A stretch of DNA of 64,000 nucleotides from assembly GCF_964204645.1 (NCBI RefSeq), contig NC_134035.1, forward strand, positions 8,370,501-8,434,500, read 5' to 3'. The notes under the pieces were generated by a model that was given only the letters and a program-made list of their open reading frames with translations, had not been told where the DNA came from and ran no database searches. Every line of letters begins with the position of its first letter. The stretch's first letter is position 1. Below are positions 32,544 to 43,635 of the stretch, piece after piece. The position numbers and the translations under genes are program-made. This stretch comes from Tubulanus polymorphus. Taxonomy: Eukaryota; Nemertea; Palaeonemertea; Tubulaniformes; Tubulanidae.

Positions 32544-32701
32544 CAGTAAACTTCGCCTAATTCAGAAATGGCCACCTCATGTTTTTGGTAAACTTGAACG
32601 AAAATCTATATCATAATTTACTGATCTAAACTAAACTACATCGTAACTTCGATTAGAAACGACCGACTATGCTGGTCCCAGTTTGGGCGCGAAGTTTACT
32701 G
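32544..32701. mobile_element. Pogo/Tigger-like MITE
   Basis: TIRs are CAGTAAACTTCGCC at the left and a GGCGCGAAGTTTACTG-like word at the right, with TA on the right flank. The left flank reads CA, perhaps a mutated TA target site. No coding capacity. Confidence 0.7.
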
Positions 32702-32766
32702 TAGATATGTCCAGATAGACTAATGGACAAATGAAAAATCCGCGGTGCCTTCTCCAAAAATAATCA

Positions 32767-32923
32767 CAGTACAATCCGCTTAATTCGGATCATTCGGGAC
32801 CAACAAAATTCATCCAGTTTGCGGGAAATCCGGATTAAAACCCAATTTCGTGTAGATTGCGAATATAATCCGGATTAGATCAAGATTCAGATTAAGCCGA
32901 TCCGGATTAAGCGGGTTTGACTG
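32767..32923. mobile_element. Pogo/Tigger-like MITE
   Basis: TIRs are CAGTACAATCCGCTTAATTC at the left and CCGGATTAAGCGGGTTTGACTG-type at the right, followed by TA. The interior repeats CCGGATTA and AATTCGGAT-like words, and there is no coding region. Confidence 0.75.
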
Positions 32924-34019
32924 TATTACATCAGCGGTGTTTGCGCGGCGCCATTTCGAAGTCACACGCGCAAGGTCCACGCGCTGCTTGCTCGAATCGA
33001 TGACAGTGAAGTCAGCTGTTACTGATTCCAACGGGTGTCGTCATTGATTCGAGGCGCCTGACAGACGGCTGCAAATGAGCATCTTTGTCTCCGGTCGCAC
33101 AAGGCGAATGATTTTTTCATGCAAAGATAATAGTCGACGGGGTTAATAGACGTCGGTTTTACTAGCTTATAATCACGTTTCGCCAGTTAGCGGGTCTCGT
33201 GTCTGTTGTTCGGCAACGGATGAACAGTTTTACGGCGACTGATGAGCGCATTGTGTCTTTATGGAACGGTGATCGATCAAACCGAATGAAACATCGGCGC
33301 GGTCGGCGCATTTCAAGAAGCCGATTGAAAAAGAATAGATATTTCTCGAAGATCAAAATTCGTACATTTCTATTCCTATAACTACGTTTTCAAATTATAC
33401 TTAATAGATATTTGCGAGGAACAACAACAACGACATTCTCAAGCTAACGAAATAGCGTTTAGGTGTGGAAAAGCGAGCTCAGATCGCCCGTACACGAAAC
33501 AACCTTCAGAAGCAACTGGTGGACTTGACTTGTAGTGTTACTTGATCCATGAGGTCGTTGATGATCGGACTTCTATGAGCTCCAGCGCTCTTTGAATGTA
33601 GCGTGACAGACTTTTTTCAGATTAACGCTTATATCGGGAAAACAAATACATCATTATTCCAAGATTATTCCTCTTGCAATTCTTCCTACGTTATTGCTGT
33701 CAGTAACATGATCATCAAGCGCTTCATTTCGCCAGCGATAGTTACTATTCTATACCATCCTCACGAGTGGCCATGTATAGAACCAGCTAGGAATCAGTAA
33801 CATTTCCTGACACATAACACGAACTCAAAATTATACTTAGTGGCAAACGATATTGAGTGTTTTTCTCGTATCGCGTTTCGTCTTAACAATTAACATTTTC
33901 GTCTTTAAGCAATAACAATGATAATACAAGTCGTGTCATTATATGGGGCAGGTATCCCAACCGTCAAGAGTCTAGTCCAAATTTGGTATATAATTACCCC
34001 CAGCTTAACTCTATTTAGC

Positions 34020-34148
34020 CGTCTCTCACTGGGGAGATGAGAATAAGAAGTGTCTTGCCCGAGGACACTGCGGTAATGTTCGGTTCGGACCCACGACCTG
34101 GCTTCCCGGAGGAGTCGAACGCTCTTACCACTCGCCCACGCCGCTCGC
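34020..34148 (-). mobile_element. tRNA-derived SINE (minus strand)
   Basis: On the minus strand: GGCGTGGGCGAGTGGTAAGAG (box A region), GGAAGCCAGGTCGTGGGTCC, a mutated box B, then CTCGGGCAAGACACTTCTTA. It is closely related to the SINE at 14420 but ends before the LINE-like tail. Confidence 0.7.
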
Positions 34149-34372
34149 TCATTTTACGCGGCGCGACGCTTTTCTTACCCGGATTGTAAAACGATTTACG
34201 CAATCTATAGCGAGAACGTGTCTTATTGGCGAATTCCTAGAGGTTCCATTCACTCATTCTCGGGCGAAATTGTGTTATTTTATCGTATTTTTCACACTTG
34301 CTTACAACGCGACAACATGTGGTAACTTTCAGTGACATTCGGCTATACATCAAATTGACAGTTAACAAGAAA

Positions 34373-34453
34373 ATGGCGACGGTTTGTCGTCGTCAGGCTA
34401 GAGGAAAAAATTGCCGACATCAAATCCTATGCAAGTTAGTGTGTATTATTTCT
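34373..34453 (+). CDS. Possible first coding exon (27 codons), unidentified
   Basis: ATG in a good context (AAGAAAATGG) is followed by 27 codons and a strong donor (TTTCT/GTAAGT) in phase 0. An acceptor-like GTAACTTTCAG lies 42 bases upstream, allowing a spliced 5' UTR. The peptide is basic and then hydrophobic (MATVCRRQARGKNCRHQIL, then CKLVCIIS), as at the start of a type II membrane protein. I could not find a following exon. The coding claim is inferred from the signals alone. Confidence 0.3.
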
Positions 34454-36110
34454 GTAAGTAGATTTTCCTTTTTCCTTTTTTGTCAGAAAACCTGGTTTTC
34501 AAAGGTGTGTGTGCGTGTCGGGGGGGGGGGGGGTGATCTGCGGGTAGTCCCCGGAAAATCTTGAAAAATTATTTTTTTTCTATTAATTCCGAGCAGTGAA
34601 AGGCACCGCTCGATCCGCTTGTACTAATGTAGAATTGAAAAATGAATATATAATACAAAGGAGATTTCCAAGGGTGTTCCTAGAAGCCAAAGCACCCTCG
34701 CCGGACCCGCGCCTGAAAACGATAGAGGCCTAGCGATACAAATCTGGCTATGTGTGCATATATATACATATAAAATCATACAGCTGGGGATTTGAGCATT
34801 TATATATTAAAGCAATTACTGCAAAGCGAATAATAAACATGTTAGTAGTTGTATTATGATGTGTGTAGGGAAATGTAATGAGACATTACACTTCCCTGAT
34901 GTGTGTAATCATCACCGAGAGGATGAGCGGGAACAGATTATAATGTCTCTGGTACTGGCCACATCTCCAGCGTGAGGCCTATTTATATATACCGTAGGCT
35001 CGCGACGGCAAACTGCACGTTTTACGCACCTTTCCCCGCACGCGTGTTATTCGTGAACGATATGAATGATTTGCTTTTCCGTTAACAACTTAAGTATTCC
35101 GCTCCGAAAACTGTGAGAAACAGAAATAGCATTAGCACGCGTACGAATATGGATCTGTTTCGAGTGCAAGAGAAATAATCCATATAGTCGAATTTCGTTA
35201 GTACGATTCGGCTTACAACGAAAACCTAATACGATGAATTTGAAAATTCCCGGCTTTTCTTTTAAAGCATTTTCCTATAAAAATGTTTGCTTAGTACGAT
35301 TACGTTAATACTTCTATAGTAAATAAACACGCTTAGTACGATGGTCCATTTTGACGAGTTCCCACTTTCTAAAAGTTGAACTTGTCCGCATATGGCTATT
35401 CAATTACACTAGCAACTTTTTGAACAACGTTTGAGTATAAAAGGAGCAGCGCCACTTGAATCTGTTGATAAATAAATCTAATGAATATAATTGGTGAGTG
35501 ACTTATATTTGCATATGTAATGGTGGCCATCTTGAATTTCTGGGTCACGTGACCATGGGTGGGTTGAAATAACATCACCAATACATTCGCTGTACCTGAA
35601 AACATGGGGTTACATACCATTTAACAAACTCTATGATCCATATTTGTGGAGTATCGGCTGATTTTCTGATTACAGGTAGGTCTTTGGTGGCCATCTTGAA
35701 AAATCGGACTTCCGGTAGGCAGACTTTGGTAGACTTTTAGTATGTTGTTCAGCACACTTAATAGGTATGGTAACAATCAAAAAACCTTTTGTTGCAATTT
35801 GTTCCCGGTTAAACTCCAATTTGACTGGACTAATATATAAACCAGTTGAGAGCTGGTAGTTGGTGGTCAACATTTATGTCATGATATGTCACAATCATAA
35901 AATAAATATATATTTATTTATTAATTTCTTTCAGAAATTTCTTTAAGAAATAAATTGCAACAATGTGCACAACCAATACACAATTGTTGTAATATAAAAC
36001 TGGGGTTTCTGAAAAATAGAAATTTACGAATACAATTCTTATAGTACGTACATATACAATATAAAGTCACGTGATGTTTGCGGGGTGAGCGAGTGTCACG
36101 CAGTACAGGT
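34454..36110. other. Intergenic region
   Basis: A poly-G run is at about 34520-34532. Four TTAGTACGAT-like words (35195, 35228, 35291 and 35331) mark a degenerate repeat. No gene was recognised. Confidence 0.45.
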
Positions 36111-36114
36111 ACAC

Positions 36115-36561
36115 GGTACTATATAAGTGAACATCTTGCGCGGATGGAGGTGTGACTAGCTGCAACGGTACATTGAAAGGTACATCCTCAAATTTACACA
36201 GGTGCTCATGCTTACGTATTCATTCGATTTACATTGGCATGATAAGCAATACGGAGTTCTCCATTTTAGACCACCTTCTTTTTCTGTGACGTATTACGCT
36301 TAGCTCGAAACAAAATCTTTTCGATTCTCTTCCTGGAATTTTCTGTCGAAAAATTTTCGTTTTATATCGACTGCGCTGACGCCAGAGAGAGAAAGAAGCG
36401 GTGGTAGAGTCGAGGGAGCTGAAAGTACGGTCGGTTGCGATGGCACTCCGCGTGGCAGTAACATTTAATCGATCGGCCTGTCGTTTGTACTTCCGCGCGC
36501 GGCAAGCCGAACTATCAACATTAGAGCGATTGTAGTACTCTGTGGCGCGCGGAGGAGCAGG
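36115..36561 (+). promoter_or_regulatory. Possible TATA promoter with CpG-rich first exon
   Basis: CTATATAAG at about 36119-36127 is followed by a stretch whose last 200 bases are unusually CpG-rich for this region and which ends in a donor-like GGAGCAG/GTAAGATG near 36561. A 31-codon frame begins at 36438 (MALRVAVTFNRSACRLYF) and stops before the donor, so it would be an upstream ORF in a non-coding first exon. No downstream coding exon was found with certainty. The frame at 37510-37695, after a CCTACACAG acceptor, is one weak candidate. Confidence 0.3.
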
Positions 36562-39500
36562 TAAGATGTCGAACGCGAGATCATTTTTCAGGTATATATA
36601 TATACATTCAATTAACTAAGTCTGTCGATGTTGTTAAGTTTGCTTCTAATTTCAATTGCGAAATGACAGGCTAGGTCGACCCCGGTACACGATTATTTAG
36701 ATTCTGTCTTCAACTATTTTCTGAGTGGTAGCCTACCTGGTTTGACTCATTCGTTCGTGTGGATTCTTAGAAAATCATACAGGCCTACTCTATTTTCTAT
36801 CAAGAAAAAAGGGATTTATACCTGATTACAGCTCGTTATATTACTATAGCTGATTAGTAGATCTCAAATTAGCATTTCTATGTTCCTTCACTTCATTCCC
36901 GCGCAGTGTCCGGTCTCGATGACTCTCACTTGCCACAGGTGGAATCCTCTCGATTGTCACAATCGAGTGCGGTCGTGCGGAGTCCTTTCCGCTTTCTCTC
37001 ATTTGGCGGAGTCCTAGGTGAAACCAAAGACTCATTCATTGATCTGCCGGCATACGGATCTACTCGGCCCGTATAATATAATCATCAAAGGTAGTTTAGA
37101 TTTTCGATCGGAATAACACCTTAGGCCTCCGTGGTGAATCTGCAGCGTCGATGATGGCATTTATTCAGAAATCAGCAGGAACCAAACACAAATTCATGCA
37201 TGTTTATTTGAACCCCTTCGGCCAGGCGGGGCATGTCGAGCGGCAATTCTCGGATTCTAAAAATAAGCCGTTGAACCTCAACGTATCTAAACCATAGAAG
37301 TGGTCTGTCTGAACTTGTTCTCCGATTTCGGTTACTTGTTTAAAACAAAACCGATTCATTATCGATTTTATAGTCACAAGCGACAATGGAAGTTGACGAG
37401 ACCCAGAACTTTATAGTATGGCCTAGCAGACGATCGCTTTCTTCCGGGTTTTGAATCTATATTTGATGTAAACAGGATGTTATGTATACAAGCATATTAA
37501 CCTACACAGCGGGTGGCAACGTTATGTATGTATGTTAATTGCGATGGTCGACGTGGCGGACAATCACCTTCTGTTATTGTCCTGGCGATTCATTGTCTTA
37601 TTCGTGAACATCATAGCAGCGCATTCTACGCATACTACATGGAAACTTGGACCCATTGCGATAATACACCGCCAATGATTACATCGCGTCGCTGAAACAA
37701 CCGGACAAGTCAATGTCACTGGCGGATCTTTTGTTGTTTAAGACACCTATTCGGTGTCTCTTTATCTTCGTTGTTTCATTATCCAACAATAAGACTTAGC
37801 TCGCACACAAGGAATCTAACTAAAGCTTACATCAAACATGTAAAAATTCCTGCCTTAGGCTCGCAAGTGATCTGTACCAATGATTCAAAAGTACACTGTA
37901 GTCTAAAACCACCTCGGTAAAAAATACCCTAGGTAATCAGAATGAGAAAAAAAAAACATTACCGATAACCATTAATGAAACACTACTGTTGATGTGATAT
38001 CCCGATCTCAAAGAGTCTGAAATGTTTTGTTGAGCTAGAAGTTTATTCGACGTTTCCGCTATATCCTTGAAGTCCTGCATTTTTAAGCTGGTACCTCGTC
38101 TTCAGTTTCAAAAAACCTCTGTTAGGTGAACGATCACCCCTCTTCGACTGCTTGCATGCTATGGCCCAATCCCGGACTGGTACAAGGTCCCTGTTTTCCT
38201 TAGAAACTCCAAACAGAAGATGCTGTTAAAGGTGTTTGTAGCTTTTTTGATTTCATCAAAATGCCCCTAACTCTTCAGAGCCCCAAAACTTTTTGCCAAA
38301 CTATAGTTGGCCGACGCCCGATGCGTTAAACATTTCAGACTCGAGCGTAAGCAGGTTAATTCAATCGATCAGTTTGAGACCACGGTGGATAAAACTATTA
38401 GAAGTATAAGAATTTAAATCGATAATCGTTGATTCTGAACACCGCAATTCACTTCGCTCTTCCGTGGACACCTTTCGCGCAGTTCCGAGTTCAGATTAGA
38501 CTCAGCAGGGTTAAAACTTTGAAAATAAACTTGCTTTACCTTAAAGTTAGCGATTACTCGGGTCCCGGGGCTGCAGTTGCTGGAAAGTGGTTTAGAGCCA
38601 ACCGATGGATAGTTGACATAGTGACAATAAACCATTTTACAGTTGCTAGCCGCCATTTTGTTAGGGTACTTTTGTCCCGTATTGTTGGGTCATTTTTTTC
38701 TCTTTTTTGAAAACTATCCGTGATGTGTATTGTATCATATTTCATCTGTCGATGGATGGATTTTGACAACTTCAGCAACATTCAAACCGCGTGAATCTCT
38801 AGTTTTCAGTTATGTAAAAATCATTTCTCAAATTTACAACAATGCGACATGAGAGCGATATAAAAATCGGTGGTCAGTTTTTGCCGTGCGCATAGAAATC
38901 CAGGGTACTGAACTTTGAAGTTCGTTATTTTCAGAAATAATTTTCTAAAAAATCTAAACATTTCAAGCACTGTGCGCATAAATACCCCTTTTTAGGTGAA
39001 CTTTGTAATTTTAAGATATCTTGCCTAGTTTTTTTCCTATGGCTCTTTAACTGCAGCGCGTGTATTGTCATTCCGAGATTTGGCGCTGTTTTCTTTGCGT
39101 GTATTTCAGTATATGGGTGTTATTCCTTCATTTTCACTACACTTGTCTCTACGGAAAATGGTTTTAATTGCTGGTACGAGTATCAGGTTTAAATATCACG
39201 TCGTTTATGCAATATAATAGATCGAAGACATTAGAGATGTTGGGGTTTAAGGGATTTTTCTGACCAGTTTTAGCAGCGAGACTGAGCGGCATTTTGATCA
39301 CGCATTCGAAGTTGCGCGCGGGAGGAGTTTATCGTTACTACGGTATCTATCCACCGGCTATCTTTAACCAACTTTTGATCAAAAATTACCCCATGGCCCA
39401 GTTGCACGGTGCGTCCTAAGTACAAAAGTGGTCTTAAATCTTAAGACTTGCCTAGGTTGTTAGATTGACTATAGAACCAAGATAGTCTTAGCCTGCTGGT

Positions 39501-40300
39501 CATAAATCGAAGCCTTGACCATGTGCAACCGACCCCAGGGCTACACAAGCGATGACATTCACGCTACTATAGACTATAGATTACTATGATTATACAATAC
39601 AATCAAAGGTGCGCTAAATGATGATATAAAATCCCTTACAAATATCAAAGTAATACGTCTGAATCTAATGAATCGTAAAATCATTGAATACGTGAAGCGG
39701 CATCCTTACGTCGCAAAGGTAATCTGTCATGAATACGCAACGGGAAAGTCCGTGTCCTGCATAAGCCGTTGTATAGGCTGGATTTACTTTGTAAAAGATG
39801 ATACTATTATAAACTATTATATCCCGCGCACGAAACGTCGCTATTGGACACGGATTTATTAGCGGCATTAATTCAATTAGTATACGACAGTTTTATGCGT
39901 GCTATTGTAAACCCGGGATATATTGTGACATAAATGTTCCCGATTTAATGCAGCCTCCCGTAATATTACCATGATAAACATTCGGTCGATTTGAAATTCG
40001 TTTGTTCTCGATCGGCACCGGCGATGATCTCGGCGTTTAAATATATATCAATGCATTCACGCAGATTTACGTTCAGGACTAATGCGCGCGCATTGAACGG
40101 GCAATTATCTCGACGTAATTGAGATGAGCGCGCAACGAAATAAAGATTCAAGTAATCGAAATTGACGAGGGATTCCACTGTTCGCCTCAATTTACAAAAC
40201 CATCAAATATTCTGAGTTACCTTTTTAGAATGAACGCTTGACCTTCTATTGCCTTTATTGCATGGAATGTTATAAACTCTTACGGTTAGATAAAGAAAAG
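36562..40300. other. Intergenic or intronic region
   Basis: No gene was recognised with confidence. A frame at 37510-37695 follows an acceptor-like CAG and ends in a stop (VNCDGRRGGQSPSVIVLAIH within it); it has fair codon use but no family. Just after it a 7-bp hairpin (AGACACC/GGTGTCT, about 37741-37759) is visible. Confidence 0.35.
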
Positions 40301-40304
40301 TTCA

Positions 40305-40565
40305 GGATATGATATGATATGATGTGATGTGATATGACATGATATGATATGATATGATATATGATATGATATATGATTTATTTCATAACCTTTCGAAGGA
40401 CAGGGGAGCTTCGACCACGGGGAACTCTGTTTCGGACTCCGGGCCTAACTCTTATAAGTTCGCCCGCGACTAAAGCTCCTATAAACCTGAACCCATCTAT
40501 TCCTGGTCTAGTGGTCGTCTCGTACGTGCCGGGGGCAGATGCACTGAGATCGTTACACTAACAGA
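40305..40565 (-). mobile_element. Retroelement 3' end with ATATC tail
   Basis: On the minus strand a GC-richer stretch ends in TATGAAATAAATC and then an (ATATC)n array (40310-40380 on the plus strand). This is the usual form of a non-LTR 3' end with a short tandem tail. No protein motif remains. Confidence 0.45.
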
Positions 40566-40924
40566 TTATTTTAGACAGATTTGATTATGAATACGTTACT
40601 AATAAACATTGTCTCCCTGTGTTATACCCATGATCTGAAATACTCATTTCATAACACTGTCACCACCAGGATTAGGAACTGTGAACTCTGTATTGACGAG
40701 TGACCAATGACTTCAATCCATTAACCACTAATCGTTTATTAGGGGCCTCGATGCAGTTTCTATGCGAAACGGGGCTGTATGATACAATATAAAGTGCAAG
40801 TGTGCAAATGGAGTATATCTAAAATTTTCATTTTTTTGAAGTATAAGTTACAATGATTCCAAATTCCTGAAGCATTAGAAAGTATCGCTAATCCTTATTC
40901 AGTAATTTTTCACCACTTTCCAGA

Positions 40925-40962
40925 CTCGGGGCGATTGGGGGTGGGGGGATGGGGCGGGTTGA
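40925..40962 (+). other. G-rich tract with quadruplex potential
   Basis: Five runs of three or more G follow one another (GGGG, GGGGG, GGGGGG, GGGG, GGG) with loops of 1-5 bases. A second such tract is at about 50520-50545. The function is unknown. Confidence 0.6.
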
Positions 40963-41277
40963 ACTCCCTCTCCATCCTGTGTTATGGCTATCGTTTATAG
41001 AGAATTCGATCTAATTGAAATCATTCATCCGTACGTCTATATCTGTATCCGATTTGTAGGCCTAAATGAACGAACGCTCGCGATGTCTGTACTCGATAAA
41101 AGCAATCCATCACGACTCTAAAAAAACAACTCGGGCCACGAATGCGACATTTTTATGCATATTACGCGACTTGCGTACCGACCAACTAATCGTGTCAGAA
41201 TACATTTGGGCGTGCCTATAGGTAACCCTTGACCTACTTACAAACGCGAAAAACGTTTTTTTTTTCGTTTGTTTCAG

Positions 41278-41415
41278 AGGAAATCGAATTTGATCGAATG
41301 GTCGTCGAAAACCGGTTGCTCGCATGCGCAGGTTTATATTACCACGTCCTCAAAACCGGTTTTAGCGAGACGGTGTCGGGTGTCCATTGGGAGAACAATC
41401 GACGCGCTTTTTAAA
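41278..41415 (+). CDS. Possible last exon of an unidentified gene
   Basis: A very strong acceptor (a run of T, then CGTTTGTTTCAG ending at 41277) opens a GC-richer frame of 45 codons to a stop. It includes EIEFDRMVVENRLLACAG and ends SGVHWENNRRAF. It would need a phase-1 upstream exon, which I did not find. No family was recognised. Confidence 0.3.
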
Positions 41416-41506
41416 CAGAGCGATCTCGCGAATAAGCATTTTGAATGAATGCGTTTGATATGAAAGGTCGCGTTCTTGCGGATTCCTCCGTATATAATAG
41501 TCCAAG

Positions 41507-41755
41507 CTATGGCATGATTTCGCGTTCTTGTGTCAGTGTTAAGTTACGATCGGACCCGTTCTGTCGTCTCGACACGGCTATCATGATCGCGTAGATCGGA
41601 GTTAAATGCAAAAACGATCCCGGTATAACGCGGGAGAAGATCGTCTGTTCAGAAAAGGTACGTGATAACGATTTACGCAGTATATAGTTTAGATCGTCTC
41701 GCAAAATTGCGAAAATCAAGTTCGACCCCCGAGCGTGAAAATACGACGTTTTCAA
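41507..41755 (-). CDS. Possible last exon of an unidentified membrane protein
   Basis: The minus-strand frame ends in a stop and its codons favour C and G at the third position, as in the GPCR and fucosyltransferase genes here. It encodes SLSRTFSEQTIFSRVIPGSF, a hydrophobic segment (LHLTPIYAIMIAV) and a polar tail (SRRQNGSDRNLTLTQEREIM). The true exon probably begins at an internal acceptor near 41698 (AATTTTGCGAG), since there is no ATG near its 5' end. No family was recognised. Confidence 0.4.
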   Translation of the reverse strand: MKTSYFHARGSNLIFAILRDDLNYILRKSLSRTFSEQTIFSRVIPGSFLHLTPIYAIMIAVSRRQNGSDRNLTLTQEREIMP

Positions 41756-41824
41756 TCGAAATTGAGGTAATTTTCACTAGGATTGAGGATACATCTTGGT
41801 TGAAATGGGGCTAAACAAAAATGA

Positions 41825-42011
41825 TACCTTGTTTCTCCGCAGCGGCTGGGTTATTTATGTAAGATATTATAAAATTTGTAAGCAGTTCATTTCTATAGCT
41901 GCCAGGTGTGTTATGGTAAAATTGATCACGATTAAAAAAGCAGTGATGTACAGGGTATATTGGCGACCGGCCCGGTCAACCTTTAAGTTCAGCAGTCGGA
42001 GAAACAAGGTA
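41825..42011. mobile_element. 187-bp MITE with perfect 15-bp inverted ends
   Basis: TACCTTGTTTCTCCG at 41825-41839 is exactly the reverse complement of 41997-42011. The interior is AT-rich without coding capacity. A target-site duplication is not evident. Confidence 0.7.
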
Positions 42012-42187
42012 ATTTCAACGAGGTAATATTTGTTAGCCTAATACTATCCTTTTTAATGCCACTTCTCACTTAACGGCAATATTTTCGTATTTGCGTAACT
42101 CAAATTCAATGGAATGGCCGTTCTTTAAAGCCCGATATATTATTATAACACCGCGTTTTATTGGTCACAACAAGGAAATCATATATA

Positions 42188-42189
<2 letters not shown>

Positions 42190-42283
<94 letters not shown>
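42190..42283. repeat. (TA)n microsatellite
   Basis: An uninterrupted TA run of about 94 bases. The Tyr-Ile repeat frames on both strands are artefacts of it. Confidence 0.98.
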
Positions 42284-42286
<3 letters not shown>

Positions 42287-43419
42287 GGCACTTACTAAAG
42301 CTTTGTATTTCCGAACATTTTGGTTAACGTCACAAAAACGATTCAACGCGTAACTTTCGTATTGATATGAGCCCATGTGTTTTGCACGAGAAGCTCCCCA
42401 TGTATCGAATAGTTTAAAATGATTTTGCTATTCTTCTAACGGGAGGGAAGATAAACCCCGCCCATTGATAGAAAGACTAAGCTTGAACATTATGAATTCC
42501 TTTCTACGCAATTAGGTATGTGAATCAAGAAATGATCGCGTTTTCAGACAATTACACAATGCCATTAACCTTTACGCACCGGCGTATATATGATGTCCTT
42601 ATTCATAGACATTTGAGCCTTACGATTCCTTCTTCGTTGTATCGTCTGTAAGGCGGCGTGGTTCGAACCGCCCGTGAAGCCGTGTTTTTGGTCAGGACGT
42701 TTTCGTCAGCGTTGCGAGCCTACACTTCGTCGATGTTGTCCTGGAGACCAAGCTTATACAAATCGTGTTATCATTCGAGTTTTGACGCGAACGCGTGCAA
42801 ATGGAATTGTGATCATTCACGAAGATATCAAAAACATTATGATACGGGTCTCCGTACACGACGGCGATTTCAATTCCATTTTTGATATCGACAATGATGA
42901 CATTTGTGTTTTCATTCGTTCCACATTAAATTGATATGTAGTCATATATAAGCAATGCGCTTTTTATTGGTACCATACATTCACGCGATTAGCAAGGATT
43001 TGTTCTCAAGTACGGACAGGTGTTGTGGTTTCAATGGGTTTCAGGATAAAACGGTCTTAAATGACTTGTTATATCCATAGCGAATGTTGCGTTATGTTAC
43101 GTGTGTGTATATATATTATATTTATAGCGTGCTTTCGCTTATGTTTGTGACACGCACTGAATTCTACTGCTTAATCAACTTTTAAGAATATGAAGTGCGT
43201 GACGTTCAGTTTCGTCGATCAGGAAATTGAATGAAATATTATGCTTAGTTACGAGTAGTTTCGATACGTCCTAGGTTGCTACTTATGTGAGCAGAAACTA
43301 ATGTATTGGCAATTAATTTATGAATAGAAGTGAGGCCGAACCTTTTCTCATTCTTTTCTTCCGTGTGGGTGCAGAGAGGTGTGCGGGGGAGGGGGTGTAT
43401 CCCGGATGTAACCACACAG

Positions 43420-43635
43420 GACCCAGTTCCACAGTTGTGCGTTAAGAATTGACTCAGAGTTAACTCATCGAAAACGAACTGATTTTAACTCAGAGTTAAC
43501 TCTAACTCACTGTCCAGTTCCACAGTTCTGAGTTTCACAACATTTCACTTTCGAGTCAACTCATTGAAAATGAACTAACTTTAACTTTAACTCACAACTG
43601 CGGAACTGGTTCCAGAACCGTGGAACTGGATCCAG
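43420..43635. mobile_element. Doubled AGTTCCAC-type palindromic MITE
   Basis: Two overlapping units each run from CCAGTTCCACAGTT to an ACTCACTGTCC or ACTGCGGAACTGG end, with GAGTTAACTC words in both orientations inside. Single or partial copies lie at 4565-4660 and 21945-22015, and a related one at 12605-12739. Confidence 0.65.

Larger units (their letters stand above)
31521..34019. other. Repeat-rich intergenic region
   Basis: The region contains the palindrome 31975-32145 and two MITEs (32544-32701 and 32767-32923), annotated separately. Small open frames on both strands at 33162-33381 are unsupported by a family, splice sites or codon bias. Confidence 0.5.

Noticed and set aside
37741-37759. 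Histone-type 3' stem-loop
   Set aside because: The hairpin is 7 bp with a 5-base loop, and its sequence does not match the histone consensus; no histone gene is nearby.
42091-42376. Tyr-Ile repeat proteins on both strands
   Set aside because: They are translations of a TA microsatellite.
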